Positions 52,772-61,974 of a stretch of 64,000 nt of DNA are shown piece after piece. The DNA is from Onishia niordana (GTDB lineage: Bacteria > Pseudomonadota > Gammaproteobacteria > Pseudomonadales > Halomonadaceae). The DNA is taken from assembly GCF_004798965.1 (NCBI RefSeq), contig NZ_SDSD01000001.1, positions 434,001-498,000 of the forward strand, written 5' to 3'. The notes beneath the pieces are model-generated. The model was not told the DNA's origin and ran no database searches. It saw only the letters and a list, made by a program, of their open reading frames with translations. The position numbers and the translations under genes were made by a program. The stretch's first letter is position 1, and every line of letters begins with the position of its first letter.

Positions 52772-54472
52772 ATGAGTCAAACCCTACTCGCCCTGCTTGC
52801 CTTCACGCCACTATTGCTGGCGGGCGTGCTGCTGATAGGGCTTCGCATGCCAGCCCGCAGGGCCATGCCCATCGTGTATGTGGTCACTGCCGCCATCGGC
52901 CTGTTGGCTTGGGACATGACCGCTAGCCGAGTGCTGGCCTCAACCCTGCAGGGACTGATGCTGACAGTCGCGATCCTGTGGATCATCTTCGGGGCAATCC
53001 TGCTGCTCAATACCCTTAAGCATTCCGGCGGCATCACCGCGATCCGCAACGGCTTCTCGGGCATCAGCCCGGATCGTCGGGTTCAGGCGATCATCGTCGC
53101 CTGGCTGTTCGGCTGCTTCATCGAGGGGGCCTCGGGCTTCGGTACCCCTGCTGCCGTGGCCGCCCCCTTGATGGTGGCACTCGGTTTCCCGGCGCTCGCC
53201 GCGGTAATGGTCGGCATGATGATCCAGTCCACACCGGTGTCCTTCGGCGCCGTGGGTACGCCGATTGTGGTGGGTGTCAGTGGCGGGCTGGATAAGATCG
53301 GCATCACCGAACAGCTGACCGCCGGCGGTGGCACCTGGCTCGAATATTTTCGTCTGATCACCTCGGAGGTGGCCATCATTCACGGCATCGTAGGCCTGCT
53401 GATGCCGCTTCTGATGGTAATGATGATGGTGCGCTTCTTCGGTACCAACCGTTCCTGGAAGGAAGGCCTGTCAATCGCGCCCTTTGCACTATTTGCCGGC
53501 GCCAGCTTCTCGGTGCCCTACATGCTGGCCGGCGTTCTGCTGGGTCCGGAGTTCCCCTCGATGATCGGTGCCATGGTAGGCCTCGCCATCGTCGTGCCAG
53601 CGGCGCGCCGCGGCTTCCTGATCCCCAAGGACACCTGGGACTTTCCGGCCTCGAACGCCTGGCCGGATCATTGGCTCGGCAAGCTCGACATCAAGCTCGA
53701 TGACGTCACCGGCAAGGCCCCGATGTCGGCTTTCATGGGCTGGGTACCCTATGTGCTGCTGGCCATCTTCCTTGTCGCTTCGCGCACCGTCGCTCCGCTC
53801 AAAGATGCACTGACCTCGTTCAGCCTGTCCTGGAGCAATATCCTTGGCGAGGCGGGCGTATCCGGCAGCATTCAGCCTCTGTATCTGCCCGGCGGCATTT
53901 TGCTCGCCGTGGTGCTGGTCACCATTGTCCTGCATCGCATGCGCACCGCCGAGATCAAGGCCGCCTTCCATGAATCCTCCAAGACACTGCTGGGCGCTGG
54001 CTTTGTGCTGCTGTTCACCATTCCCATGGTGCGCATCCTGATCAACTCCGGCGTCAATACCGCCGACCTGGCGTCCATGCCAGTGGCCATGGCCCAGCTG
54101 GTCGCCGACAGTGTGGGCGACATCTACCCACTCTTCGCACCGACAGTGGGCGCATTGGGCGCCTTCATCGCCGGCTCCAATACGGTCTCGAACCTGATGC
54201 TGTCGGACTTTCAGTTCAACATCGCCCAGCAACTGGGACTCTCCACCGCCATGATGGTGGCCCTGCAAGCGGTCGGCGCCGCTGCCGGCAACATGATCGC
54301 CATTCACAACGTGGTCGCCGCCTCAGCAACCGTCGGCCTGCTTGGCCGCGAAGGCGTTACCCTTCGCAAGACGATCCTGCCGACGCTTTATTACGTGATC
54401 GCGGCGGGACTGATGGGCCTGTTCGCCTTCTATGGCCTCGGTATCAGTGACGGCCTGCTGACGCTTGGCTAA
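52772..54472 (+). CDS. lldP: L-lactate/glycolate permease (LctP family)
   Basis: 566 residues, ~13 membrane helices, no signal peptide. Family landmarks are [22 protein letters not shown] near residue 116 and [19 protein letters not shown] near 470, which belong to the LldP/GlcA group (proton-coupled lactate or glycolate import). Directly downstream lie glcDEFG, so glycolate is the likely substrate (GlcA function); lactate transport cannot be excluded. A terminator and a second promoter region separate it from glcD, but both units carry the same operator type. Confidence 0.93.
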   Translation: MSQTLLALLAFTPLLLAGVLLIGLRMPARRAMPIVYVVTAAIGLLAWDMTASRVLASTLQGLMLTVAILWIIFGAILLLNTLKHSGGITAIRNGFSGISPDRRVQAIIVAWLFGCFIEGASGFGTPAAVAAPLMVALGFPALAAVMVGMMIQSTPVSFGAVGTPIVVGVSGGLDKIGITEQLTAGGGTWLEYFRLITSEVAIIHGIVGLLMPLLMVMMMVRFFGTNRSWKEGLSIAPFALFAGASFSVPYMLAGVLLGPEFPSMIGAMVGLAIVVPAARRGFLIPKDTWDFPASNAWPDHWLGKLDIKLDDVTGKAPMSAFMGWVPYVLLAIFLVASRTVAPLKDALTSFSLSWSNILGEAGVSGSIQPLYLPGGILLAVVLVTIVLHRMRTAEIKAAFHESSKTLLGAGFVLLFTIPMVRILINSGVNTADLASMPVAMAQLVADSVGDIYPLFAPTVGALGAFIAGSNTVSNLMLSDFQFNIAQQLGLSTAMMVALQAVGAAAGNMIAIHNVVAASATVGLLGREGVTLRKTILPTLYYVIAAGLMGLFAFYGLGISDGLLTLG

Positions 54473-54494
54473 CGCCCGATACCCGGCCTAACAA

Positions 54495-54530
54495 GCCCGA
54501 TGCTCGCACCCCGCGGGCATCGGGCTCTTT
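54495..54530 (+). terminator. Terminator after the permease gene
   Basis: GCCCGATGC paired with GCATCGGGC around a 13-nt loop, followed by TCTTT; 22 bp past the permease stop. Confidence 0.75.
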
Positions 54531-54540
54531 GTCCCATCTC

Positions 54541-54597
54541 GACACACCCTCACACACCCTCACACACCCTCACACACCCTCAAACACCCTCTCACAC
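54541..54597 (+). repeat. Five-copy 10-bp tandem repeat, CACACACCCT type
   Basis: Units of ten bases (CACACACCCT, repeated; the first and last copies diverged) run 54541-54590 and fade in CTCACACG. The array lies in the 321-bp gap between the permease terminator and glcD. Confidence 0.9.
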
Positions 54598-54657
54598 GCG
54601 CTCTTACACATTCTCTCGCTTGCCATCCTGGCGCTCTCGCAACATACGATCTAAATT

Positions 54658-54700
54658 TGGAAAATATTTCCACCGCGTCTTATACATTGGTCATACCAGC
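54658..54700. promoter_or_regulatory. glcD upstream operators
   Basis: TGGAAAATATTTCCA (54658-54672) is a perfect inverted repeat with 6-bp arms. ATTGGTCATACCAGC (54686-54700) matches the ATTGGT-N3-ACCAAT operator at 10 of its 12 fixed positions. They sit 95-140 bp upstream of the glcD start. Confidence 0.6.
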
Positions 54701-54793
54701 GACCCAAGAGCCTTTACAGGCGTCGATTGATTGCGCAGATTGGAGATATCGTTCTTGCCGTGGCGCATGTCCACGCCCCTTAGAGGCATAACC

Positions 54794-56293
54794 ATGAACA
54801 TCCTCTACGATGAACATCTCGACGGCACCATCGCGCCTCAGGATAAGGCCGACGTGCTCGCCGATCTGAGCCAGGCCATTCCAGACCTGACGCTGCTACA
54901 CCACGAGGAAGATCTGCGCCCATTCGAGTGTGACGGTCTATCGGTGTACCAGGTGTTGCCGATGCTGGTGGCACTGCCTGAGACCCTCGACCAGGTCGAG
55001 ACGCTGATGCGTCGCTGCCATGCGCTGGGTGTGCCGGTGGTCACTCGCGGCGCCGGCACCGGCCTTTCTGGCGGCGCCCTACCACTAGAGCAGGGCGTGC
55101 TGCTGGTGATGTCGCGCTTTAAGCGCATCCTCGAGGTCGATCCTGAGGCGCGCGTCGCACGCGTGCAGCCCGGCGTACGCAACCTGGCGATCTCCGAGGC
55201 CGCAGCACCCCATGGCCTCTATTACGCGCCCGACCCGTCTTCGCAGATCGCCTGCTCGATCGGCGGCAACGTCGCCGAAAACGCCGGCGGCGTGCATTGC
55301 CTGAAATACGGGCTCACCGTGCACAACGTGCTCAAGGTCGAGGTCATCACCATCGAAGGCGAGCGCATGACGCTGGGCGCAGAGGCCTTCGACGCACCGG
55401 GTTTCGACCTGCTGGCGTTATTCACCGGCAGCGAAGGCATGCTCGGCGTGATCACAGAGATTACCGTCAAGCTGCTGCCCAAGCCCGAGACCGCTAAGGT
55501 ATTGATGGCAAGCTTCGACGACGTCGAGAAGGCCGGCCGTGCGGTGGGCGAGATCATCGCCGCGGGCATCATCCCCGGCGGGCTGGAGATGATGGACAAG
55601 CTCGCCATCCGCGCCGCCGAGGACTTCGTCAAGGCCGGCTACCCGGTCGAGGCCGAAGCCATCCTGCTCTGCGAGCTCGACGGCGTGGAGGCCGACGTGG
55701 CCGATGATTGCGAGACGGTGCGCCGCGTGCTGGAAGCCGCCGGCGCCACGGATATCCAGCAGGCCCGGGACGAAGCCGAGCGCGCCCGCTTCTGGGCCGG
55801 ACGCAAGAACGCCTTCCCCGCGGTCGGCCGCATGTCCCCTGACTACTACTGCATGGACGGCACCATTCCGCGCCGCGAGCTGCCCGGCGTGCTCAAGGGC
55901 ATCGCCCGGCTCTCCGAGGAATCGGGGCTGCGTGTCGCCAACGTTTTCCATGCCGGCGACGGCAATATGCACCCGCTGATTCTGTTCGATGCCAACCAGC
56001 CCGGCGAGCTTGAGCTTGCCGAAGACGTCGGCGGCAGGATTCTCGAACTCTGCGTCGAGGCCGGTGGCAGCATCACTGGCGAACACGGCGTCGGCCGCGA
56101 AAAGATCAATCAGATGTGCGCCCAGTTCCAACCCGATGAGATTACGGCATTCCATGCGGTCAAGGCGGCCTTCGACGAGCACCGGCTACTCAATCCGGGC
56201 AAGAACATCCCAACCCTGCAGCGCTGTGCCGAGTTCGGTGCCATGCATGTGCACAACAACGAGTTGTCGCATCCAGAGCTTCCGCGGTTTTAA
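54794..56293 (+). CDS. glcD: Glycolate oxidase subunit GlcD (FAD-binding)
   Basis: 499 residues from ATG 54794 (AGAGG upstream), the same length as E. coli GlcD. PCMH-type FAD domain (VPVVTRGAGTGLSGGALPLEQG, and SSQIACSIGGNVAENAGGVH), then a C-terminal FAD-oxidase domain with NVFHAGDGNMHPL and ITGEHGVGREK. Oxidises glycolate to glyoxylate with GlcE and GlcF, feeding membrane electron transport. Its 3' end carries a tandem duplication that spans the stop codon. Confidence 0.93.
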   Translation: MNILYDEHLDGTIAPQDKADVLADLSQAIPDLTLLHHEEDLRPFECDGLSVYQVLPMLVALPETLDQVETLMRRCHALGVPVVTRGAGTGLSGGALPLEQGVLLVMSRFKRILEVDPEARVARVQPGVRNLAISEAAAPHGLYYAPDPSSQIACSIGGNVAENAGGVHCLKYGLTVHNVLKVEVITIEGERMTLGAEAFDAPGFDLLALFTGSEGMLGVITEITVKLLPKPETAKVLMASFDDVEKAGRAVGEIIAAGIIPGGLEMMDKLAIRAAEDFVKAGYPVEAEAILLCELDGVEADVADDCETVRRVLEAAGATDIQQARDEAERARFWAGRKNAFPAVGRMSPDYYCMDGTIPRRELPGVLKGIARLSEESGLRVANVFHAGDGNMHPLILFDANQPGELELAEDVGGRILELCVEAGGSITGEHGVGREKINQMCAQFQPDEITAFHAVKAAFDEHRLLNPGKNIPTLQRCAEFGAMHVHNNELSHPELPRF

Positions 56294-56318
56294 TCGAGAG
56301 CTTCCGCGGTTTTAGTCG
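56275..56318 (+). repeat. 22-bp tandem duplication across the glcD stop
   Basis: 56275-56296 and 56297-56318 differ at a single base, and a third, eroded copy begins at 56319. The unit contains CTTCCGCGGTTTTA and includes the stop codon. Confidence 0.9.
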
Positions 56319-56401
56319 AGCGCTTCCCCGGTTCGGATCAAGGCAGCCGAGGAGGCCAGAGGCTACCGCCGCGGCGCTGGCGAGACGTATAAGGATTCAT
56401 C

Positions 56402-57502
56402 ATGCCTGAGCAATACACATCACCGCGCGATCAGGACGCGAGCGCAGAACTCGGCGAACAGATCCGCCAGGCTGACGCCGCTGGCTCGCCGCTGAGAATC
56501 GTCGGGGGCGACACCCGGAGCTTTTATGGCCGGACGGTGGAAGGCACGCCGCTGTCACTGGCCAACCACCGCGGTATCACCCATTACGATCCGGTCGAGC
56601 TGATTGTCTCGGTACGTGCCGGCACGCCGCTTGAGGAACTCGAGGCGGCACTTGATGCAGAGGGCCAGATGCTCGGCTGCGAACCGCCTCGCTTCGGTGA
56701 AGCCAGCACTGTCGGCGGTATGGTCGCCAGCGGGCTATCGGGCCCGCGCCGCCCCTGGTCTGGCGCGGTACGCGACTTCGTGCTCGGCACCCGCGTGATC
56801 GATCGCGCCGGCCGCGAACTGCGCTTTGGCGGCGAGGTGATGAAGAACGTCGCCGGCTACGACCTCTCGCGCCTGATGGTCGGTGCCCAGGGCACCCTCG
56901 GCGTCGTCAGTGAAGTGTCGATGAAGGTGCTTCCCAAGCCCGCCGCCAGCGCCAGCCTGCACCTGGACATGCCGCTGGAAAAAGCCCTGGATCGGCTCAC
57001 CGAATGGGGTCGCCAGCCGCTGCCGATTACCGCCGCCGCCTACCTGCAAGGCGCCTTGCACCTACGCCTGGAAGGTGGCGCAAGCTCGGTGACCGCGACC
57101 CGCGAGCGTCTCGGCGGCGACGAGCTCAAGGACGGCTTCTGGCAGGCGCTGCGAGACATGCGCCTGCCCTTCTTCGCAGGCGACTCCCGGCCACTCTGGC
57201 GGCTCTCATTGCCCAACCATACCCCGCCGCTTTCACTTGAAGGCGACACGCTCTTCGATTGGGGCGGCGCCCAGCGCTGGCTGAAGAGCGACGCCACTGC
57301 CGAGGAGGTGCGCGCCGCCGCCAGCCGCTACGATGGTCATGCCACCTGCCTTGGGGCCAGAGACGCACAGGGCCGCCTCCAAGGTGCGGCAGAGCCTTTC
57401 ATGCCGCTAGCCCCGGTCATCGCTAAATATCACCGTCGCCTCAAGGCCGAACTCGACCCGAACGGGATCTTTAACCCCGGCCGCCTCTACGGCGACTTCT
57501 GA
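56402..57502 (+). CDS. glcE: Glycolate oxidase subunit GlcE
   Basis: 366 residues, slightly longer than E. coli GlcE (350). PCMH FAD domain with LRIVGGDTRSFYGR and FGEASTVGGMVASGLSGPRRPW; C-terminal part ends PNGIFNPGRLYGDF, typical of the group. Second flavin-type subunit of the glycolate dehydrogenase. The ribosome site AAGGA is upstream of ATG 56402. Confidence 0.92.
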   Translation: MPEQYTSPRDQDASAELGEQIRQADAAGSPLRIVGGDTRSFYGRTVEGTPLSLANHRGITHYDPVELIVSVRAGTPLEELEAALDAEGQMLGCEPPRFGEASTVGGMVASGLSGPRRPWSGAVRDFVLGTRVIDRAGRELRFGGEVMKNVAGYDLSRLMVGAQGTLGVVSEVSMKVLPKPAASASLHLDMPLEKALDRLTEWGRQPLPITAAAYLQGALHLRLEGGASSVTATRERLGGDELKDGFWQALRDMRLPFFAGDSRPLWRLSLPNHTPPLSLEGDTLFDWGGAQRWLKSDATAEEVRAAASRYDGHATCLGARDAQGRLQGAAEPFMPLAPVIAKYHRRLKAELDPNGIFNPGRLYGDF

Positions 57503-57561
57503 GCTCGGTAACAGCTCGAACGGCTCCCGGAAAGCAGCACAACCGGAACGCCTGATGAGAT

Positions 57562-57595
57562 AGCCCGAAGAGAGAGCCCGAAGAGAGAGCCCGAT
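57562..57595 (+). repeat. 13-bp tandem repeats at the glcF ribosome-binding site
   Basis: AGCCCGAAGAGAG occurs twice in tandem (57562-57574, 57575-57587), with a partial third copy leading into the ATG at 57594. Each copy supplies a GAGAG that can act as a Shine-Dalgarno element. Confidence 0.85.
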
Positions 57596-58826
57596 GCAGA
57601 CTCATTTCAGCCAAGATGATCTCCAGAAGCCGCATATTCGTGAGGCCGACCGGGTATTGCGCAGTTGCGTGCACTGCGGCTTTTGCAACGCCACCTGCCC
57701 GACCTATCAGCTGCTCGGCGACGAGCGCGATGGGCCTCGTGGTCGCATCTATCTGATGAAGGAACTGTTGGAGAGCCGCGATGACGACGACCAGGTCACC
57801 GAGGAGACCCGGCTACACCTGGATCGCTGCCTGACCTGTCGCAACTGCGAGACGACCTGCCCCTCCGGCGTCGAATACCATAAGCTGCTCGACATCGGTC
57901 GTGCCGAAATCGAGCGCCGGGTGCCGAGGGGCCTGCCGGAGCGCGCCCTGCGCTTCGGGCTACGCAAGGCGCTGGTCGACCCCGCTCGTTTCAAGGCCCT
58001 GCTCGCGCTGGGTACCACCTTCAAACCACTGGTGCCGGGCCGACTCAGGAGCAAGATGCCGCCGACGCCAGTCGATGCCGGCACGCGCCCGGATGGCCAA
58101 CACCATTCGCGCCAGATGCTGATTCTCGAGGGCTGCGTGCAACCGGGCCTCTCGCCCAATACCAATGCCGCCACCGCCCGGGTGCTGGACAAGCTCGGCA
58201 TCGGGCTGACCCCGGCACCCGAGGCGGGCTGCTGTGGCGCCATCGATTTCCACCTGAATGCTCAGGACGCCGGCCGAGAACGCATGCGCGCCAATATCGA
58301 TGCCTGGTGGCCACACCTGGAGGCCGGCTGCGAGGCCATTGTGCAGACCGCCAGCGGCTGTGGGGCCATGGTCAAGGAGTACGCTGAGGCGCTGGCCGAC
58401 GACCCGGCCTATGCCGAGAAAGCCGCCCGCGTCAGCGCTCTGGCCAAGGATCTTGGCGAGCTGCTGGCCAACGAGGACCTGGACAACCTGAGCATTCAGG
58501 ACAAGAAGCGGCTGGCCTTCCACTGCCCCTGCACCCTGCAGCACGCCCAGAAGCTTGCGGGCAGCGTCGAGGGCGTGCTCTCCAGGCTGGGCTTCTCGCT
58601 CACCACGGTTCAAGATGGACATCTTTGCTGCGGCTCGGCAGGCACCTATTCGATCACTCAGCCAGAACTGGCCACCCAGCTTCGTGACAACAAGCTCGAT
58701 GCGCTGGAGGCGGGCGACCCGGAAATGATCGTCACCGCGAACATTGGCTGTCAGACCCACCTGGCCGGTGCCGGCCGCACGCCGGTTCGCCACTGGATCG
58801 AAATCGTCGATGAGGCGCTGACATGA
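57594..58826 (+). CDS. glcF: Glycolate oxidase iron-sulfur subunit GlcF
   Basis: 410 residues (E. coli 407). Two 4Fe-4S motifs: CVHCGFCNATCPTYQ near residue 26 and CLTCRNCETTCPSG near residue 78. Two CCG domains follow (EAGCCGAIDFHL near 205 and LCCGSAGTYS near 343). It passes electrons from GlcD/E towards quinone. The gene follows glcE with 91 bp between. Confidence 0.93.
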   Translation: MQTHFSQDDLQKPHIREADRVLRSCVHCGFCNATCPTYQLLGDERDGPRGRIYLMKELLESRDDDDQVTEETRLHLDRCLTCRNCETTCPSGVEYHKLLDIGRAEIERRVPRGLPERALRFGLRKALVDPARFKALLALGTTFKPLVPGRLRSKMPPTPVDAGTRPDGQHHSRQMLILEGCVQPGLSPNTNAATARVLDKLGIGLTPAPEAGCCGAIDFHLNAQDAGRERMRANIDAWWPHLEAGCEAIVQTASGCGAMVKEYAEALADDPAYAEKAARVSALAKDLGELLANEDLDNLSIQDKKRLAFHCPCTLQHAQKLAGSVEGVLSRLGFSLTTVQDGHLCCGSAGTYSITQPELATQLRDNKLDALEAGDPEMIVTANIGCQTHLAGAGRTPVRHWIEIVDEALT

Positions 58827-58930
58827 TGCGTCATATAAAGAAGCCTCACCGTGTGATTCTTGCTGACGCCAGCCCTACTACCAGGCTTGCGCCGTTCACC
58901 TCCCCATTCCACACCCCATAGGAGCACTCC

Positions 58931-59332
58931 ATGCAGACCAAATCCGTGCTGACCCTGTCAGACGCCAACCTGATCCTCGACGCCGCCCAGCAGGAAGCGG
59001 AGGCCAATGGCTGGGCCGTGTCAATCGCCGTCGCCGATGATGGTGGACACCTGCTGGCCCTGCGCCGCCTGGATGGCGCGGCGCCGATGACGCCGACCGT
59101 GGCCTCAGAGAAAGCCCGCAGCTCGGCGCTGGGCGGCAAGGAGACCCAGGCCTTCGAGGACATGATCAACAACGGCCGCACCGCCTTCCTGTCCGCCCCC
59201 TTGACCGCCACCCTCTCCGGCGGCGTGCCGGTGTTCAACGACGGTCGCGTCGCCGGCACCGTCGGCGTGTCCGGCGTCAAACCGGATCAGGACGTACAGA
59301 TCGCCAGGGCCGGCATCGCCGCCCTGAGCTAA
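58931..59332 (+). CDS. glcG: GlcG/HbpS-family protein
   Basis: 133 residues, near the 134 of E. coli GlcG. One HbpS/GlcG domain: NGWAVSIAVADDGGHLLALRRLDGA and the C-terminal GGVPVFNDGRVAGTVGVSG loop. It is found at the end of glc operons in many bacteria; the function is unclear, and the family includes haem-binding proteins. It closes the glcDEFG unit at a terminator. Confidence 0.9.
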   Translation: MQTKSVLTLSDANLILDAAQQEAEANGWAVSIAVADDGGHLLALRRLDGAAPMTPTVASEKARSSALGGKETQAFEDMINNGRTAFLSAPLTATLSGGVPVFNDGRVAGTVGVSGVKPDQDVQIARAGIAALS

Positions 59333-59366
59333 GCCCCCTCCGCCGGGCCTACCGATTCTCCCTTTG

Positions 59367-59400
59367 CCCCCGCCGCCGACAGGTCAAGCGGGGGTTTTTT
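59367..59400 (+). terminator. Terminator after glcG
   Basis: CCCCCGC paired with GCGGGGG around a 14-nt loop, followed by six T residues, 34 bp past the glcG stop. Confidence 0.85.
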
Positions 59401-59432
59401 ATGCCAAGCGCCAGCCCCCGCGCCTCGATCGC

Positions 59433-60329
59433 TCAGTGGCAGGACAGGATCCAATCCAGGAAGGCCTGCTTGGCCGGGCTTTGATCCTCCGCATGGACAT
59501 CGATCACCCCATAGCCGTTGTCGGTGCTCAGGCTGAGCGACTCAAGCCCCACCAGCATGCCGCGCTCGAGCTGGTCCTCGACCACGCCCCGCCACCCCAG
59601 CCCCACGCCCTGGCCGGCGATCGCCGCCTGTAACAGCAGCGGATAGTTGTTGAAGATCAGCTCCGAGGGCGCCTGGTGCGCCTGCCCCCCCATGCGCTCG
59701 AAATACCCGGGCCAGTCCAACCATTTCTGGCCCTGGTCGGCGGTCAGGGTCAGCAGCGGCACCTCACCGAGGCGCGCCAGGTCATCGATCGGCCCGTACG
59801 CGTCCAGAAAACCGGGACTGCACACCGGAAAGACCTCCTCGTCGAGCAGCCGCGGTATCCCCTCGAGCCCACGCTGGTCGGCGAACACGATGGCGATATC
59901 GACCTCCTGCTCCCGCCAGTCGAAGACGCCCTGATTGGTCATGATCCGCACGTCGATGTGCGGGTGTCGCTGACGAAAGGCCGGCAGGCGCGGCAGCAGC
60001 CAATACGAGGCCAAGGAAAAATCGGTGAGGAGGGCGAGGCGCGGGTTGCGGTGACGCTGCTGCAGACGATCGATGGTGCCTTCGATGGTCGCGAACCCGG
60101 CCTGCACGGCCTCACACAGCGCCTGGCCCGGCTCGGTCAGGCGGACCCCACGATAGATGCGATCGAAGAGCTGGAGGCCGAGTTCTTCCTCGAGGGCCCG
60201 CACCTGCTGGCTGACGGCCGACTGGGTGGAACGAAGCTCCTTGGCGGCGGCGGTGAAACTCAGGTGTCGGGCCGCCGATTCGAAGACCCGCAGCCCATTG
60301 GGCGATATCCGCTTGCTGGTTAATAACAT
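59433..60329 (-). CDS. LysR regulator of choline-O-sulfate utilisation
   Basis: 298 residues from ATG 60329 (MLLTSKRISPNGLRVFESAA). Winged HTH (HLSFTAAAKELRSTQSAVSQQVRALEEELG would lie within residues 22-51), then a LysR substrate-binding domain. It resembles the LysR factor encoded next to betC in choline-sulfate loci (a group like GcvA). It is divergent from betC with 115 bp between, in which ATTAGC occurs three times. The inducer is probably choline-O-sulfate or choline, inferred. Confidence 0.88.
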   Translation of the reverse strand: MLLTSKRISPNGLRVFESAARHLSFTAAAKELRSTQSAVSQQVRALEEELGLQLFDRIYRGVRLTEPGQALCEAVQAGFATIEGTIDRLQQRHRNPRLALLTDFSLASYWLLPRLPAFRQRHPHIDVRIMTNQGVFDWREQEVDIAIVFADQRGLEGIPRLLDEEVFPVCSPGFLDAYGPIDDLARLGEVPLLTLTADQGQKWLDWPGYFERMGGQAHQAPSELIFNNYPLLLQAAIAGQGVGLGWRGVVEDQLERGMLVGLESLSLSTDNGYGVIDVHAEDQSPAKQAFLDWILSCH

Positions 60330-60341
60330 TAGCTGAACTAA
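60329..60341. promoter_or_regulatory. Candidate LysR site between regulator and betC
   Basis: TTAGCTGAACTAA (TTAG-N5-CTAA, matching T-N11-A) overlaps the regulator's start codon. ATTAGC also recurs at 60357-60362 and 60381-60386, giving three copies in 59 bp. Confidence 0.4.
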
Positions 60342-60444
60342 TCCCACCCATAAAAAATTAGCGAGTTTACAGGGTATGAGATTAGCATAGAGACTGTCAC
60401 CCGACCGCAAGCAATCCCCTGCACCCCTCGGGAGACACGTCCCC

Positions 60445-61974
60445 ATGTCCAATAAGAAGCCCAATATTCTCTTCCTCATGGCCGACCAGATGGCTGCACC
60501 ATCGCTGTCGTTCTATGGCCACGAGGTCACCAAGACACCGAACCTGGCGCGCCTGGCGGAAGAGGGCGTGGTGTTCGATTCGGCCTACTGCAACAGCCCG
60601 CTGTGTGCCCCGTCGCGTTTCACTCTGATGGCCGGCCAGTTGCCCTCGCGCATCGGCGGCTTCGACAACGCCGCCGAGCTCGCCGCCGACACCCCGACCT
60701 ACGCGCACTACCTGCGCGACGCCGGCTACCTGACGGCGTTGACCGGCAAGATGCACTTCTGCGGCCCGGACCAGCTGCACGGCTTCGAGGAGCGCCTGAC
60801 CTCTGACATCTACCCGGCCGACTTCGGCTGGTTCGTCGACTGGGAGAACTTCGAAGAGCGCCCGAGCTACTACCACAACATGTCCTCGGTCACCCAGGCA
60901 GGGCCCTGCGTGCGATCCAACCAGCTCGACTTCGATGACGAAGTGACCTTCCGCGCCCAGCGCTTCATCTATGACTATGCGCGCAGCGATCAGGAGCGTC
61001 CCTTCTGTCTGACGGTCTCGCTGACCCACCCCCACGACCCCTACACCATTCCGCAGGAATACTGGGACCGTTACGATCACGACGAGATCGATCTGCCCAA
61101 GGTGCCCTACTCCCGGGATCTGATGGATCCGCACTCCAAGCGCCTGCGTCAGGTCTATCAGTGCGACGAGGACACCATCGACGACGAGCAGATCCGCAAC
61201 GCGCGTCACGCCTACTATGGCGCCATCAGCTACGTCGATGACCAGCTCGGCAAGGTGCTGAAGGCCCTCAAGGAAAGCGGCCTGGAAGAGGACACCATCA
61301 TAGTCTTCTCCGGCGACCACGGCGACATGCTCGGTGAGCGTGGCCTGTGGTACAAGATGAGCTGGTTCGAAGGCTCCGCCCGCGTGCCGATGATCGTGCA
61401 TGCCCCGGGACGCTTCAGCCCCGGCCGCGTCAAGGAGTCCGTCTCCACCATGGACTTGCTGCCGACCTTCGCCGAATGGGGCAACGACGGCCAGGCCCCG
61501 CAGTACGCGGTGCCCGTCGATGGCCGCAGCCTGAACCCGCACCTGACCGGTACGGGCGGCCATGACGAGGTAATCGGCGAATACTGCGGCGAAGGCGCCA
61601 TCGCCCCGCTGCTGATGATTCGTCGCGGCCGCTACAAGTTCGTCCACTCCACCCCGGACCCGGACCAGCTGTTCGACCTCGAGGCCGATCCGCAGGAGCT
61701 GACCAACCTCGCCGAGGCTCCCGAGCACCAAGACCGGTGCAAGCAGTTCCGTGACGAGATCGCGAGCCGCTGGGATCTCGAGCGGCTGCATCAGGACGTG
61801 CTCGACAGCCAGCGCCGTCGCAAGCTGGTCGCCCGCGCCAACATGAAGGGCAAGGTGACCCCCTGGGATCACCAGCCGTTCTTCGATGCCAGCGTCCAGT
61901 ACATGCGCAACACCATCGATCTGGATGATCTCGAGGCGCGGTCACGCTTCCCGCATGTGACCGACGACCGGTAA
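60445..61974 (+). CDS. betC: Choline-sulfatase
   Basis: 509 residues, the usual BetC length. Sulfatase signature CAPSR with Cys54, the residue converted to formylglycine in active type I sulfatases (the converting enzyme is not in this window); metal ligands in NILFLMADQ near the N-terminus and FSGDHGDMLGERGLWYK near residue 290. The C-terminal choline-sulfatase extension runs from about 450. Hydrolyses choline-O-sulfate to choline and sulfate; the choline can feed betA. It is followed directly by a SulP carrier gene whose ATG overlaps the betC stop (TAATG). Confidence 0.94.
   Translation: MSNKKPNILFLMADQMAAPSLSFYGHEVTKTPNLARLAEEGVVFDSAYCNSPLCAPSRFTLMAGQLPSRIGGFDNAAELAADTPTYAHYLRDAGYLTALTGKMHFCGPDQLHGFEERLTSDIYPADFGWFVDWENFEERPSYYHNMSSVTQAGPCVRSNQLDFDDEVTFRAQRFIYDYARSDQERPFCLTVSLTHPHDPYTIPQEYWDRYDHDEIDLPKVPYSRDLMDPHSKRLRQVYQCDEDTIDDEQIRNARHAYYGAISYVDDQLGKVLKALKESGLEEDTIIVFSGDHGDMLGERGLWYKMSWFEGSARVPMIVHAPGRFSPGRVKESVSTMDLLPTFAEWGNDGQAPQYAVPVDGRSLNPHLTGTGGHDEVIGEYCGEGAIAPLLMIRRGRYKFVHSTPDPDQLFDLEADPQELTNLAEAPEHQDRCKQFRDEIASRWDLERLHQDVLDSQRRRKLVARANMKGKVTPWDHQPFFDASVQYMRNTIDLDDLEARSRFPHVTDDR

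Noticed and set aside
54541..54597. CACACACCCT array considered as a CRISPR or multi-operator site
   Set aside because: Contiguous 10-bp units without spacers or dyad symmetry.
60397..61872. Leftward 491-codon frame opposite betC
   Set aside because: Antisense shadow of betC; repeated Val/Gly/His-rich sequence with no domain.
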